Positions 44,617 through 53,296 of a stretch of 64,000 nt of DNA are shown here, piece after piece. The translations under genes and the position numbers were made by a program. Each line of letters starts with the position of its first letter. Position 1 is the first letter of the stretch. The stretch comes from Streptomyces sp. VRA16 Mangrove soil (GTDB lineage: Bacteria > Actinomycetota > Actinomycetes > Streptomycetales > Streptomycetaceae): assembly GCF_017377775.1 (NCBI RefSeq), contig NZ_JAFVLN010000018.1, positions 124,001 through 188,000 of the forward strand, written 5' to 3'. Under the pieces are notes generated by a model. It was given only the letters and a program-made list of their open reading frames with translations, was not told the DNA's origin and ran no database searches.

Positions 44617-45974
44617 CGGTGGAGCACACGGAGCGAGCGGTGACGACGACGTACTGGCTCGAACACGCCTGGCTCGGCAGCCACGTCGAACCGGGCGTGG
44701 CGGTGGACGTGTCCCGCGACGGACGCGTCGCGGCGGTCCGCACCGGGGCCGACACCCCGCCCCCCGGCGCCGAGATCCTGCGCGGCCTGACCCTGCCGGG
44801 CCTCGCCAACGCCCACTCGCACGCCTTCCACCGCGCCCTGCGCTCGACCGTGCAGGTCGGCTCGGGCACGTTCTGGACGTGGCGCGAGGTCATGTACGGC
44901 ATCGCGGACCGGCTCACGCCGGACACGTACCACGCGCTCGCGCGGGCCGTGTACGCGGAGATGGCGCTCGCGGGCATCACGGCGGTCGGCGAGTTCCACT
45001 ACGTCCACCACGCGCCCGGCGGCGCCCCGTACGCCGATCCGAACGCGATGGGCGAGGCGCTGATCGCGGCGGCGGCCGACGCGGGCATCCGCATCACGCT
45101 CCTCGACACGGCGTACGTCTCGTCCGGCTTCGGCAAGGAGCCCGACCACCACCAGCTGCGCTTCTCCGACGGCACGACGCAGGCGTGGGCCGAGCGCGCC
45201 TCGCTCCTCACGGCGCGGGAGCACGCGAAGATCGGCGCGGCGGTCCACTCGGTGCGGGCGGTCCCGGCGGACCAGCTGGCGACGGTCGCGCAGTGGGCGT
45301 CCGAGCGCGGCGCCCCCCTGCACGTCCACCTCTCCGAGCAGACCGCGGAGAACGACGCGTGCCAGGCCGCGCACGGCTGCACACCGACCCAACTCCTCGC
45401 GGACCACGGCGTGTTGAGCGCCCGCGCCACCGGCGTCCACAACACCCACCTCACGGACGCCGACATCAAGCTGCTCGGCGGCTCGGGCACCGGCACCTGC
45501 ATGTGCCCGACGACGGAACGCGACCTGGCGGACGGCATCGGCCCCGCGGTCGCCCTGCAACAGGCGGGCTCCCCACTCTCCCTCGGCTCGGACAGCCATG
45601 CGGTGATCGACCTCTTCGAGGAGGCCCGCGCGATGGAGCTGAACGAGCGCCTGCGCTCGCGCACCCGCGGCCACTGGACGGCGGCGGCGCTGCTGCGCGC
45701 GGCGTCCGTCGACGGCCACGCGTCGCTCGGCTGGGACGACGCCGGCACCCTGGAGCCGGGCGCCCGCGCCGACCTGGTCACGGTCACCCTGGGCTCGGTC
45801 CGCACGGCGGGCGCGCTGCCCCGCCTGGGCGCGGAGACGGCGGTGTTCGCGGCGAGCGCGGCGGACGTCACGGACGTCGTCGCGGACGGGCGCAGGATCG
45901 TACGGGACGGGGAGCACGTCCAGGTCGGCGATGTGGCGAAGGCCCTGACGGAGGCGATCGCGGCCCTGCACTGA
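44613..45974 (+). CDS. hutF: Formimidoylglutamate deiminase
   Basis: A 453-residue amidohydrolase that converts N-formimino-glutamate to N-formylglutamate and ammonia. The metal motif is PGLANAHSHAFHRALR near residue 62, followed by GEFHYVHHAPGG, HVHLSEQTAEND with ligand His residues, VHNTHLTD and LGSDSHAVIDLFEEAR with the metal Asp. GTG 44613 overlaps the upstream stop, so translation is coupled. With hutU and hutI it commits the organism to the route that goes through N-formylglutamate. Confidence 0.93.
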   Translation: MTVEHTERAVTTTYWLEHAWLGSHVEPGVAVDVSRDGRVAAVRTGADTPPPGAEILRGLTLPGLANAHSHAFHRALRSTVQVGSGTFWTWREVMYGIADRLTPDTYHALARAVYAEMALAGITAVGEFHYVHHAPGGAPYADPNAMGEALIAAAADAGIRITLLDTAYVSSGFGKEPDHHQLRFSDGTTQAWAERASLLTAREHAKIGAAVHSVRAVPADQLATVAQWASERGAPLHVHLSEQTAENDACQAAHGCTPTQLLADHGVLSARATGVHNTHLTDADIKLLGGSGTGTCMCPTTERDLADGIGPAVALQQAGSPLSLGSDSHAVIDLFEEARAMELNERLRSRTRGHWTAAALLRAASVDGHASLGWDDAGTLEPGARADLVTVTLGSVRTAGALPRLGAETAVFAASAADVTDVVADGRRIVRDGEHVQVGDVAKALTEAIAALH

Positions 45975-46008
45975 CAGCCAGCCCTGACAGCCCTCCGGAA
46001 GAGGAACC

Positions 46009-47190
46009 ATGACCACGACCACGACCACGACCACGGCCGTCACCAACATCGCCACCCTGGTCACGAACAACCCCGACCTCGGCGAGGGCCCCCTGGGCCT
46101 GCTGAAGGACGCCGCGCTCGTCATCGACGGCGACACGATCGCCTGGGTGGGCCCGGCGTCCGCCGTCCCCGCGACGGACGAGGTGCACGACGCGGCGGGC
46201 CGCGCCGTGATCCCCGGCTTCGTGGACTCGCACTCCCACCTGGTCTTCGCGGGCGACCGCACGGCCGAGTTCAACGCCCGTATGTCCGGCCGGAGTTACC
46301 AGGCCGGCGGCATCCGTACGACGGTGGCGGCGACCCGCGCCGCGACGGACGCCGAGCTGGAGGCGAACCTCACCCACTACCTGGCGGAGGCCCTCCGCCA
46401 GGGCACCACCACCTTCGAGACGAAGTCCGGCTACGGCCTGACGACGCACGACGAGGCACGCGCCCTGCGCCTCGCGTCGGCCCACACCGACGAGGTCACG
46501 TACCTGGGCGCGCACATCGTCTCGCCCGACTATGCGGACGACCCGGCGGCGTACGTCGACCTGGTGACCGGCGAGATGCTGGACGCCTGCGCCCCGCACG
46601 CCCGCTGGATCGACGTGTTCTGCGAGAAGGGCGCGTTCGACGGCGACCAGGCGCGGGCGATCCTGACGGCGGGCAAGGCGAAGGGCCTGCTGCCCCGGAT
46701 CCACGCGAACCAGCTCTCCTACGGCCCCGGTGTGCAACTGGCCGTCGAGCTGGACGCCGCGTCGGCCGACCACTGCACGCACGTCACGGACGCCGACGTG
46801 GACGCCCTGGCGAGCGGCAACACCGTGGCGACGCTCCTCCCCGGCGCCGAGTTCTCGACGCGTGCCGAGTGGCCGGACGCCCGCCGCCTGCTGGACGCGG
46901 GCGTGACGGTGGCCCTCTCCACCGACTGCAACCCGGGCTCGTCCTTCACGTCCTCGGTCCCCTTCTGCATCGCCCTGGCCGTACGGGACATGGGCATGAC
47001 CCCGGACGAGGCGCTCTGGTCGGCGACGGCGGGCGGCGCGACGGCGCTGCGCCGCACGGACATCGGCCACCTGGCTCCCGGCGCCCGCGCCGACCTGGCG
47101 ATCCTGGACGCCCCCAGTCACGTACACCTCGCGTACCGGCCGGGAGTGCCGCTGGTGAACGAGGTGTGGCGGGCGGGGGTGCGCGCCTGA
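46009..47190 (+). CDS. hutI: Imidazolonepropionase
   Basis: A 393-residue zinc or iron amidohydrolase that opens the imidazolone ring to N-formimino-glutamate. PGFVDSHSHLVFAGDR carries His75 and His77. ETKSGYGLTTHDE, HANQLSYGPG and STDCNPGSSF (metal Asp) are also typical. The protein begins with eight threonines encoded by ACC/ACG repeats, a simple-sequence tract that could slip. GAGGAACC precedes ATG 46009, 34 bases after hutF. It ends only six bases from the convergent wrbA stop. Confidence 0.95.
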   Translation: MTTTTTTTTAVTNIATLVTNNPDLGEGPLGLLKDAALVIDGDTIAWVGPASAVPATDEVHDAAGRAVIPGFVDSHSHLVFAGDRTAEFNARMSGRSYQAGGIRTTVAATRAATDAELEANLTHYLAEALRQGTTTFETKSGYGLTTHDEARALRLASAHTDEVTYLGAHIVSPDYADDPAAYVDLVTGEMLDACAPHARWIDVFCEKGAFDGDQARAILTAGKAKGLLPRIHANQLSYGPGVQLAVELDAASADHCTHVTDADVDALASGNTVATLLPGAEFSTRAEWPDARRLLDAGVTVALSTDCNPGSSFTSSVPFCIALAVRDMGMTPDEALWSATAGGATALRRTDIGHLAPGARADLAILDAPSHVHLAYRPGVPLVNEVWRAGVRA

Positions 47191-47196
47191 GCCGGT

Positions 47197-47778
47197 TCAG
47201 CCGGCCCCGCCGAGCACGGCGCGGCCCGCCTTGAACGCGGAAGCGACGGAGACGGCCCGCCGCCCCAGATAGCGGGCCGCCTCCAGCGACACCTCGCCCG
47301 GCGCGCCCTCGCCCGACACGTGCGAAGCGCCGTACGGGTTACCGGACTTGAGCTGGATCGGGTCGGTGTAGCCGGGCGGGACGATGATGCCGCCCCAGTG
47401 GTAGAAGGTGTTGGCCAGCGCCAGCAGTGTCGACTCCTGGCCGCCGTGCGCGGAGTTGGACGCGGTGAACGCCGAGTACACCTTGTCGGCGAGCGCGCCC
47501 CGGAACCCGAGCGGCCCCAGCGACTCGATGAACGCCCGCAACGGGGCCGCCGGATTCCCGAACCGCGCGGGCGTCCCGAACACCACGGCGTCCCCCCACT
47601 CCACGTCCCCGGCCGAGGCCCCGCCCTCTTCCTCCGTCACCCGGCACAACCGCACCCGCGCCCCGGCCTTCTGCGCCCCTTCGGCGACGGCCTCGGCGAG
47701 GGTGTGCACGGTGCCGGTCGCACTGAAGTAGACGACCGACACGTTGACGCCTTCCACACGCTCCACTGGCACAGTCAT
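47197..47778 (-). CDS. wrbA: NAD(P)H:quinone oxidoreductase, WrbA family
   Basis: A 193-residue flavodoxin-like protein that binds FMN and reduces quinones by two electrons. The phosphate loop is VVYFSATGTVHTLA near residue 15, with WGDAVVFGTPARFGN, FTASNSAHGGQESTLLAL and HWGGIIVPPGYTD typical of WrbA. AGGGAGCTGACC precedes ATG 47778. Its stop lies six bases from the hutI stop with no room for a terminator, so convergent read-through is likely. Confidence 0.9.
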   Translation of the reverse strand: MTVPVERVEGVNVSVVYFSATGTVHTLAEAVAEGAQKAGARVRLCRVTEEEGGASAGDVEWGDAVVFGTPARFGNPAAPLRAFIESLGPLGFRGALADKVYSAFTASNSAHGGQESTLLALANTFYHWGGIIVPPGYTDPIQLKSGNPYGASHVSGEGAPGEVSLEAARYLGRRAVSVASAFKAGRAVLGGAG

Positions 47779-47866
47779 GGTCAGCTCCCTGGATCTCGGT
47801 TCCTTGCGGGTTCTGACCGGTACGACGAGCCGGGGCCGTGAAGTGTGAGGCGCACCGTCCCCGGGC

Positions 47867-48118
47867 TCACTCCCAGCTGGTCTCGGGGATGTGCCGATGG
47901 GAGTGGGTGTCCCACCCCTCGCGGTCGTGCCGTGCGCAGTGATCGGCGACCATCCCCTCCCAGCGCCGATCCGGCCACCACGGCGCACCGTGCACCTCGT
48001 GGAGGTGGCTGCGGAGCGCCTCCAGAGCGACCGGGTCCGTCACGCGCGTGAACACGTAGAACGGCCACTTCTTGCGCCCCGTCAGAATCCTGGTCTCCCG
48101 GATCCGCCGACGAGTCAT
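47867..48118 (-). CDS. Small protein of unknown function
   Basis: An 83-residue basic protein beginning TRRRIRETRILTGRKKWPFY, with several Trp and His residues (PWWPDRRWEGM, HCARHDREGWDTHSHRH). No domain recognised. Its ATG overlaps (ATGA) the stop of a methyltransferase remnant, so it was once translated together with that gene. The His/Trp-rich end might bind metal; that is speculation. Confidence 0.55.
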   Translation of the reverse strand: MTRRRIRETRILTGRKKWPFYVFTRVTDPVALEALRSHLHEVHGAPWWPDRRWEGMVADHCARHDREGWDTHSHRHIPETSWE

Positions 48119-48336
48119 GACTGCCTCCCTCGGGCCGCTTGCAGGGCCGGACCTTCGACGCTGTGGAGGGAGACGTCGGTCAGGCCCGCCGCGGTCATCT
48201 CCTCGGCCAGACCGGCGGGCGTGTGGAAGTACGCGGCCGTGAACCCCTTGCGCCCCGGCTCGTGGACGCCGGTGGTCAGGATGTCGGCCACCGCTCCCCG
48301 TACCCGGTCGTCGTCGAGCAGCGTGGCACGACCGCC
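48115..48336 (-). pseudogene. C-terminal remnant of a SAM-dependent methyltransferase
   Basis: The frame immediately following the FemX-like stop codon reads LLDDDRVRGAVADILTTG, then KGFTAAYFHTPAGLAEEM, TAAGLTDVSLHSVEGPALQA, and stops overlapping the next small gene. This is the typical end of class I methyltransferases (AYFH-P--L--E---AG------GVEGP). No start codon, SAM-binding motif or N-terminal domain is present, so at least two thirds of the gene has been lost, probably in a deletion that brought the FemX-like gene next to it. Confidence 0.65.
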
Positions 48337-49476
48337 TCATCGCCTCCCCAGATACATCCCCAACGCCCGCTGCAGCACCCGCCCTTGAGTCCCGACGGGG
48401 CGTTCCCACTCGCCGAGGTACTCCACCGCCCGGGCGCCCGCGCCCGTCTTGAAGCGGAGGCGGCCCAGGAGGCGGTTGTCGGGGGTGAGCAGGGGGCTGA
48501 CCGCGCGCAGGTCGTACGTGTGCGTGCCCGCCGCCCGGGCGTCGCCCAGCATCCGCCACAACAGGGCGTTGCTGGGGCGCAGTTCGCGGCCTTTGGGGCC
48601 GGACGCCGCGTACGAGTGCCAGACGCGGGTGCCGACCGAGATCATCAGCGCGGCCGAGAGCACCTCCCCGTCGTGCTCGGCGAGATAGAGGCGCAGGCGG
48701 TCGCCGTCCTGGGAGTTGAGCGCCTCCCACATGCGCTGGAAGTACGAGAGCGGGCGGGCCTTGAAGCCGTCGCGGGCCGCCGTCGCCGCGTACAGGCCGT
48801 GGAAGTCGGGCAGGTCGGCGGCGCTGCCCCAGGCCACCCTGACGCCGGCCGCCTCGGACACTTCGAGCGCCTCGCGCCAGTGCGGGGCGAGACCCGCGCG
48901 CACCTCGGCCGCCGACCGCCCGGCGAGCGGCACATGGCAGCCGTACCGGGGCTGCCCCACCCCGAACCCGGTGTCGTCACCGTCCGCGCAGGGCCGCCAC
49001 CCGAGCCGCCGCAGCCGCTCCCCGGCCTCCAGGGCGGCCCCGTCGATGTGGTCGGCGGCCATGCCGTGCAGATGCCGTACGCCGCTGTCGGCGATGCCCT
49101 CCGCGACGGTGGCCGGCTCCCATTGGCGCACGACGAGCGGGGGACCGATCCGCAGGGAGAACGCCCCACGCGCCTCCACGTGCGCGATCAGCGGCTCCAA
49201 CAGGCGCTCCGGGCGCGGGTCGTGCCAGTCGAGCGAGGGGCCGTCGGGGACGTAGGCGAGACAGCGGCGCGTGCCGGGCAGCGGGCGGTACAGGATCAGC
49301 GCGGCCGCCACCATGACGGACCCCCTGAACCAGCCCACGCTCTCCGCCGTCCAGTCGGGCTTCACCGCGCCCCACTCGGGGATCTGGAGATGGCTGGCGC
49401 CGGGATAGAGGGTGAGATGCGCCAAATGTTCCTCGCGGGACACGGCCCGTACGGAAAGGGTGGACGAGCTGGTCAT
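48337..49476 (-). CDS. FemX-like peptidoglycan bridge aminoacyltransferase
   Basis: A 379-residue protein of the FemA/B/X family (two GNAT-like folds), which adds the first amino acid of the interpeptide bridge to lipid II using aminoacyl-tRNA. Family features: HLQIPEWGAVKPDW near residue 29, YVPDGPSLDW, GLYAATAARDGFKARPLSYFQRMW and LRRLGWRPC. Streptomycetes have a single Gly bridge made by such enzymes. ATG 49476 is used with AGGAG ten bases upstream. The neighbouring divergent gene is unrelated. It could instead be a paralogue acting on another tRNA-dependent target. Confidence 0.82.
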   Translation of the reverse strand: MTSSSTLSVRAVSREEHLAHLTLYPGASHLQIPEWGAVKPDWTAESVGWFRGSVMVAAALILYRPLPGTRRCLAYVPDGPSLDWHDPRPERLLEPLIAHVEARGAFSLRIGPPLVVRQWEPATVAEGIADSGVRHLHGMAADHIDGAALEAGERLRRLGWRPCADGDDTGFGVGQPRYGCHVPLAGRSAAEVRAGLAPHWREALEVSEAAGVRVAWGSAADLPDFHGLYAATAARDGFKARPLSYFQRMWEALNSQDGDRLRLYLAEHDGEVLSAALMISVGTRVWHSYAASGPKGRELRPSNALLWRMLGDARAAGTHTYDLRAVSPLLTPDNRLLGRLRFKTGAGARAVEYLGEWERPVGTQGRVLQRALGMYLGRR

Positions 49477-49566
49477 GGGCGGGGGCTCCTGTTCTGCGGC
49501 GATCACCCTAAGCCGCAGGTCACGGACCCGGTCAAGCCCTCCCCAAACGGAGCGTTCACCGTGAGC

Positions 49567-49620
49567 TCATTGCAACGGTGCGGGGAGAGGGTGTTGCGTT
49601 AGATTCTCATTCATTGCAAC
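49567..49620. promoter_or_regulatory. Two direct copies of TCATTGCAAC in a divergent promoter region
   Basis: TCATTGCAAC occurs at 49567-49576 and 49611-49620, with GTTGCG between them, upstream of both the FemX-like gene and the DUF4097 gene. The remainder of 49477-49764 shows no gene. Confidence 0.4.
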
Positions 49621-49764
49621 AATTTCGGGACTCTGGCCTGCAATTACAGGGCTGTGATGCGTCTGGTGCGTTGAAGGATTCTTGAACGCAACGTAGCGTT
49701 TCTCTTATCGGAAACGGCGAGCCGCATCGGCGAGCCGCAGTCGTCGATCAGGAGAGACACCGTC

Positions 49765-50433
49765 ATGCAGAGCTTCAGCACCCCCGCCGCCCTCACCGCC
49801 GTCGTCGCCACCCCCGCCGCCCGCGTCCACGTCGTCGCCGCGGACCGCGCCGACACCACCGTCGACATCCGCCCCGCCGACCCCGCCAAGGGCCGTGACG
49901 TGAAGGCCGCCGAGCGGACCACGGCCGCGTACGCCGACGGCGTGCTGCGGATCGCGGCCCCGGAGGCGAAGAGCCAGGCCTTCGGTTCGTCCGGCTCGGT
50001 CGAGGTGACCGTGCAGCTGCCCGCCGGCTCCCACCTGGAGTTCACCGCCTCGCTCGCCGAACTGCGCGCCGAGGGACGGCTCGGGAACGTCGTCGTCGAC
50101 GGCGCGCAGGGCCCCGTCGAACTGGCCGAGGCGGCGAGCGCCCGCATCGCGCTCCAGGACGGCGCCATCACCGTCGGCCGTCTCGCGGGCGACGGTGAAC
50201 TCAGCACCCAGCGAGGCGACCTGACCGTCACCGAGGCGGCACGGGGCACCCTCACCCTCAGCACCCAGCTGGGCGACATCACCGTCGGCGCCGCCGCCGG
50301 AACGTCCGCCTCGCTGGACGCGGGCACCGGCCGCGGCCGGGTCAGCAACGCCCTGAAGAACACCGGCGGCACCCCGGACCTGGCCGTCCGCGCCACCACC
50401 GGCCAGGGTGACATCGCCGCCCGCAGCCTCTGA
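49765..50433 (+). CDS. DUF4097-family beta-helix-like protein
   Basis: A 222-residue protein made of short repeating beta-strand units (VEVTVQLPAGSHLEFTASLAE, GPVELAEAASARIALQDGAITV, TLTLSTQLGDITVGAA), the DUF4097 pattern of a small beta-helix or beta-solenoid. No signal peptide or membrane helix is obvious, so it is probably cytoplasmic. Function unknown in the family; it is often near regulators. AGGAGA precedes ATG 49765. A methyltransferase gene follows 37 bases downstream with its own leaderless-type promoter. Confidence 0.8.
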   Translation: MQSFSTPAALTAVVATPAARVHVVAADRADTTVDIRPADPAKGRDVKAAERTTAAYADGVLRIAAPEAKSQAFGSSGSVEVTVQLPAGSHLEFTASLAELRAEGRLGNVVVDGAQGPVELAEAASARIALQDGAITVGRLAGDGELSTQRGDLTVTEAARGTLTLSTQLGDITVGAAAGTSASLDAGTGRGRVSNALKNTGGTPDLAVRATTGQGDIAARSL

Positions 50434-50458
50434 CGGCGGCGGACCCGCGCCGGCCTCG

Positions 50459-50464
50459 TAGGCT
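50459..50464 (+). promoter_or_regulatory. Putative -10 hexamer TAGGCT of a leaderless transcript
   Basis: TAGGCT ends six bases before ATG 50471. Confidence 0.4.
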
Positions 50465-50470
50465 CGCCCC

Positions 50471-51304
50471 ATGGCGACCGCGGCGACAACCCAGCAGGAG
50501 TTCCCCTTCGACGCCCACGAACGACGTATGTGGGCCGGGCGCGCAGCCGCCTACCGCCGCAGTGCGGAGCGGCTGTGCGCCCACCCGGTGCCCGCCCTGC
50601 TCGACGCCGCCCGCGTCACCCGCGGCACCCGGCACCTGGACGTCGGGTGCGGCACCGGAAGCGTCGTCGAGGCGGCCCGTACGCGCGGCGCGCACCTCAC
50701 CGCCGTCGATGCCGAGCCGGACATGGTGACGGCCACCCGGGCCCGCGTCCCCGAGGCCCGCGCCGAACGCGCCGCACTGCCTGAACTGCCCTTCCCCGAC
50801 GATGAGTTCGACGCCGTCACCGCGAACTTCGTGCTCAACCACGTCGCGGACCCCGTCGCCGCGCTCACCGAACTGCGCCGCGTCCTGCGTCCCGGCGGCC
50901 GTGTCGCCGTCACGCTCTGGCGCCACCCCAACGCCGCGGGGCAGACCCTGCTCGGCCGCGCCCTGGAGGCGTCCGGAGCGTCACGCCCCGCCGGCCTGCC
51001 CCGCCCCGAGATCGACTTCGCGCGCACCGGCGAAGGAGTGGCCGGGCTGCTGCGCTCCGCCGGCCTGGACGACGTACACGGCGAGGAGCTCACCTGGGAG
51101 CACCGCGCCGACGCCGACACGTGGTGGGCCGGGTTCACCGACGAGGGCATCGGCACCGTCGGCAGCATCATCGGTGCCCTGACGGACGACGAGCGGGCCG
51201 CCGCCCGCACCCACTACGACCGGCTGGCCGGTGAGATGACCGCCGCCGACGGGCGGTTGGCGCTCCCGCACATCGCCGTCCTGGCGCACGGCACGCGCGC
51301 CTAG
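50471..51304 (+). CDS. SAM-dependent methyltransferase
   Basis: A 277-residue class I methyltransferase of the UbiE/MenG-like Methyltransf_11 type. The SAM motif is HLDVGCGTGSVVEAA near residue 60, followed by LTAVDAEPDMV, LPFPDDEFDAVTANFVLNHV and LRRVLRPGGRVAVTLW. Substrate unknown. The start ATG 50471 follows a TAGGCT hexamer by six bases without a ribosome site. Downstream there are three near-identical AGGGCCGGACAG repeats and a terminator shared with the convergent sigma gene. Confidence 0.87.
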   Translation: MATAATTQQEFPFDAHERRMWAGRAAAYRRSAERLCAHPVPALLDAARVTRGTRHLDVGCGTGSVVEAARTRGAHLTAVDAEPDMVTATRARVPEARAERAALPELPFPDDEFDAVTANFVLNHVADPVAALTELRRVLRPGGRVAVTLWRHPNAAGQTLLGRALEASGASRPAGLPRPEIDFARTGEGVAGLLRSAGLDDVHGEELTWEHRADADTWWAGFTDEGIGTVGSIIGALTDDERAAARTHYDRLAGEMTAADGRLALPHIAVLAHGTRA

Positions 51305-51345
51305 GGCCGGACAGACCCCAGGGCCGGACAGGCCCCAGGGCCGAA
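51303..51345. repeat. Three direct repeats of AGGGCCGGACAGRCCCC
   Basis: Two full copies and one partial copy sit between the methyltransferase stop and the terminator. They are likely a slippage product. Confidence 0.6.
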
Positions 51346-51361
51346 GCACTCCGGCACCGCA

Positions 51362-51411
51362 CGCGAACGGGCCCGTCTCCCGGGGATCAGGGAGGCGGGC
51401 CCGCTCGCGCG
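51362..51411. terminator. Bidirectional terminator between methyltransferase and sigma factor
   Basis: CGCGAACGGGCCCGTCTCCC pairs imperfectly with GGGAGGCGGGCCCGCTCGCG around GGGGATCA. Confidence 0.75.
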
Positions 51412-51441
51412 TGGAACCGTATAAGGGACCGTCGGGTGGGC

Positions 51442-52392
51442 TCACTCCTCCACCGTCAGGCCCTTGCGCAGCCGCACCAGCGTGCGCGACAGCAGCCGCG
51501 ACACGTGCATCTGCGAGATTCCCAGCTCGTCACCGATCTCCGACTGCGTCATGTTCGCCACGAAGCGCAAGGACAGGATCTTGCGGTCGCGCGACGGCAG
51601 TTCGGCGATCAGCGGCTTGAGGGACTCGATGTACTCGATGCCCTCAAGGCCGTGGTCCTCGTAACCGATGCGGTCGGCGAGGGCGCCCTCGGAGTCGTCC
51701 TCCTCGGGCTGGGCGTCCAGGGAGGACGCGGTGTAGGCGTTGGACGCCGCCATGCCCTCCACGACCTCGTCGTTCGAGATGCCCAGGCGTTCGGCGAGCT
51801 CGCCCACCGTGGGGGCACGATCGAGCTGCTGGGCGAGTTCGTCGCCCGCCTTGGCGAGGTCGAGACGGAGCTCCTGGAGCCGGCGCGGCACGCGCACGGA
51901 CCAGGACGTGTCCCGGAAGAAGCGCTTGATCTCACCGACGATGGTCGGCATCGCGAAGGTCGGGAACTCGACGCCACGGCTCAGCTCGAAGCGGTCGATC
52001 GCCTTGATCAGGCCGATGGTGCCGACCTGGATGATGTCCTCCATCGGCTCGCTGCGGGAGCGGAACCGGGAGGCCGCGAACTTCACCAGCGCGAGATTGA
52101 GCTCGACCAGCGTGTTGCGGACGTACGCGTACTCGTGGGTGCCCTCTTCGAGGGACTCGAGACGTTCGAAGAGCGTCTTGGAGAGCGCTCGCGCGTCGAG
52201 CGGGGCGACCTCGTCGTAAGGCGGGATCTCCGGGAGGCCCTCAAGACCTTCCGGGAAGTCGGTGTGGCCGGATGCGTCGTGGGTACGCGCGCCGGAGGCG
52301 ACGCCACCGCTGGTGTCGACGTCGATTCGGGGGTCCGGGGGGAGAGTCGACGTCGCCTGGTCAGTACGCGATTCGTCGAGCCGGGGTGACAT
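51442..52392 (-). CDS. RNA polymerase sigma factor, SigB/SigF/SigG family
   Basis: A 316-residue alternative sigma factor with an N-terminal disordered extension of about 65 residues. It has region 2 (LALVKFAASRFRSRSEPMEDIIQVGTIG ... FELSRGVEFPTFAMPTIVGEIKRFFRD), region 3 (RVPRRLQELRLDLAKAGDEL) and region 4 with its helix-turn-helix (LSLRFVANMTQSEIGDELG, HVSRLLSRTLVRLR). Streptomyces has about nine of these factors, controlling stress and development. ATG 52392 is preferred for its GGAGG six bases upstream, although the frame runs back to 52668. A STAS antagonist and an anti-sigma ATPase gene are divergent, so this is probably a self-contained partner-switching set; paralogue identity is not certain. 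Confidence 0.9.
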   Translation of the reverse strand: MSPRLDESRTDQATSTLPPDPRIDVDTSGGVASGARTHDASGHTDFPEGLEGLPEIPPYDEVAPLDARALSKTLFERLESLEEGTHEYAYVRNTLVELNLALVKFAASRFRSRSEPMEDIIQVGTIGLIKAIDRFELSRGVEFPTFAMPTIVGEIKRFFRDTSWSVRVPRRLQELRLDLAKAGDELAQQLDRAPTVGELAERLGISNDEVVEGMAASNAYTASSLDAQPEEDDSEGALADRIGYEDHGLEGIEYIESLKPLIAELPSRDRKILSLRFVANMTQSEIGDELGISQMHVSRLLSRTLVRLRKGLTVEE

Positions 52393-52666
52393 GATGTCCT
52401 CCATCGTTCTCGGCATATGGCTGCCGATGCCCATACGTGCACTTACGGTGTGCGGCGCCTCCAAAGCCGGCCGTGGTCGGTTGCTGTCCTTACTAGGCCT
52501 ACCCGCTTTACTCGCCGGGTCGCAAGTGCGCTTGATGGCGAAATGTCCAATTCCTAGGGGTTGTTCGGGTGCCGTGCCGCGTGGAGAAGGCGTAGTGTTC
52601 GAGGGCGTCAACCGCACGTCGTGAGCAGTTCGTAGCAGTGCAGAGCTTGAGCGGGAGAGGGGCGTC

Positions 52667-53038
52667 ATGGACCGCGGGACAGTCGGCAGCGCACATAGGG
52701 GCCGGCTTCTGGTCGAGGTGCGACAAGAGGGGGCCAGCGCCGTGGTGACCCCGGCGGGTGAGTTGGATCACCACACCGCCGACCTGTTGCGAGAACCCCT
52801 GGATGAATGCCTCGAAAGCGGACTTTCCCGGCTCATTGTCGACTGCTCCCGGCTGGAGTTCTGTGACTCGACGGGGCTCAACGTGCTGCTGGGTGCCCGT
52901 CTCAAGGCCGAGGCCGCCGGTGGCGGCGTCCATCTGGCCGGGATGCAGCCGGTGGTGGCCCGGGTCTTCGAGATCACCGGCGCGGAGGCCGTTTTCACCG
53001 TCCATGAATCACTGGAAGCCGCGCTCGCCGCGGAGTGA
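52667..53038 (+). CDS. Anti-sigma factor antagonist (STAS domain)
   Basis: A 123-residue SpoIIAA/RsbV-type protein. It has the STAS core VVTPAGELDHHTADLL and the phosphorylation loop EFCDSTGLNVLLGAR, with Ser68 as the likely phospho-site. Unphosphorylated it would bind the anti-sigma kinase and release the sigma factor. It is divergent from the sigma gene (274 bases between starts) and 258 bases upstream of a likely cognate kinase. GGGAGAGGGGCG precedes ATG 52667. Confidence 0.9.
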   Translation: MDRGTVGSAHRGRLLVEVRQEGASAVVTPAGELDHHTADLLREPLDECLESGLSRLIVDCSRLEFCDSTGLNVLLGARLKAEAAGGGVHLAGMQPVVARVFEITGAEAVFTVHESLEAALAAE

Positions 53039-53296
53039 CCCGAAGGCCCCGAAACGGCGCGCGCCCGCGAGACGCAGAAGTTACGCTCCAGTTGTCTCTG
53101 CGTGATCGAGGCGTTACCACCGTCACAAGGCCTCCGCACAAGTCGGGGGTGTTCCCGCCGCCGGGCCGGGCAGGAGACCTCCGACCGGGGGCGAGCACAT
53201 CCGACGAAGGCGACGACCCGACCCCTTGAACCCCGACCCTTTTGAATTCTGAAGATCCCTGAAGCTGAATTGGTGAATCGGTGAGGTGAAGTGCTG

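Noticed and set aside
44100..46274. Long antisense frame across hutF and its neighbours
   Set aside because: No domain is visible, and it is antisense to recognised hut genes.
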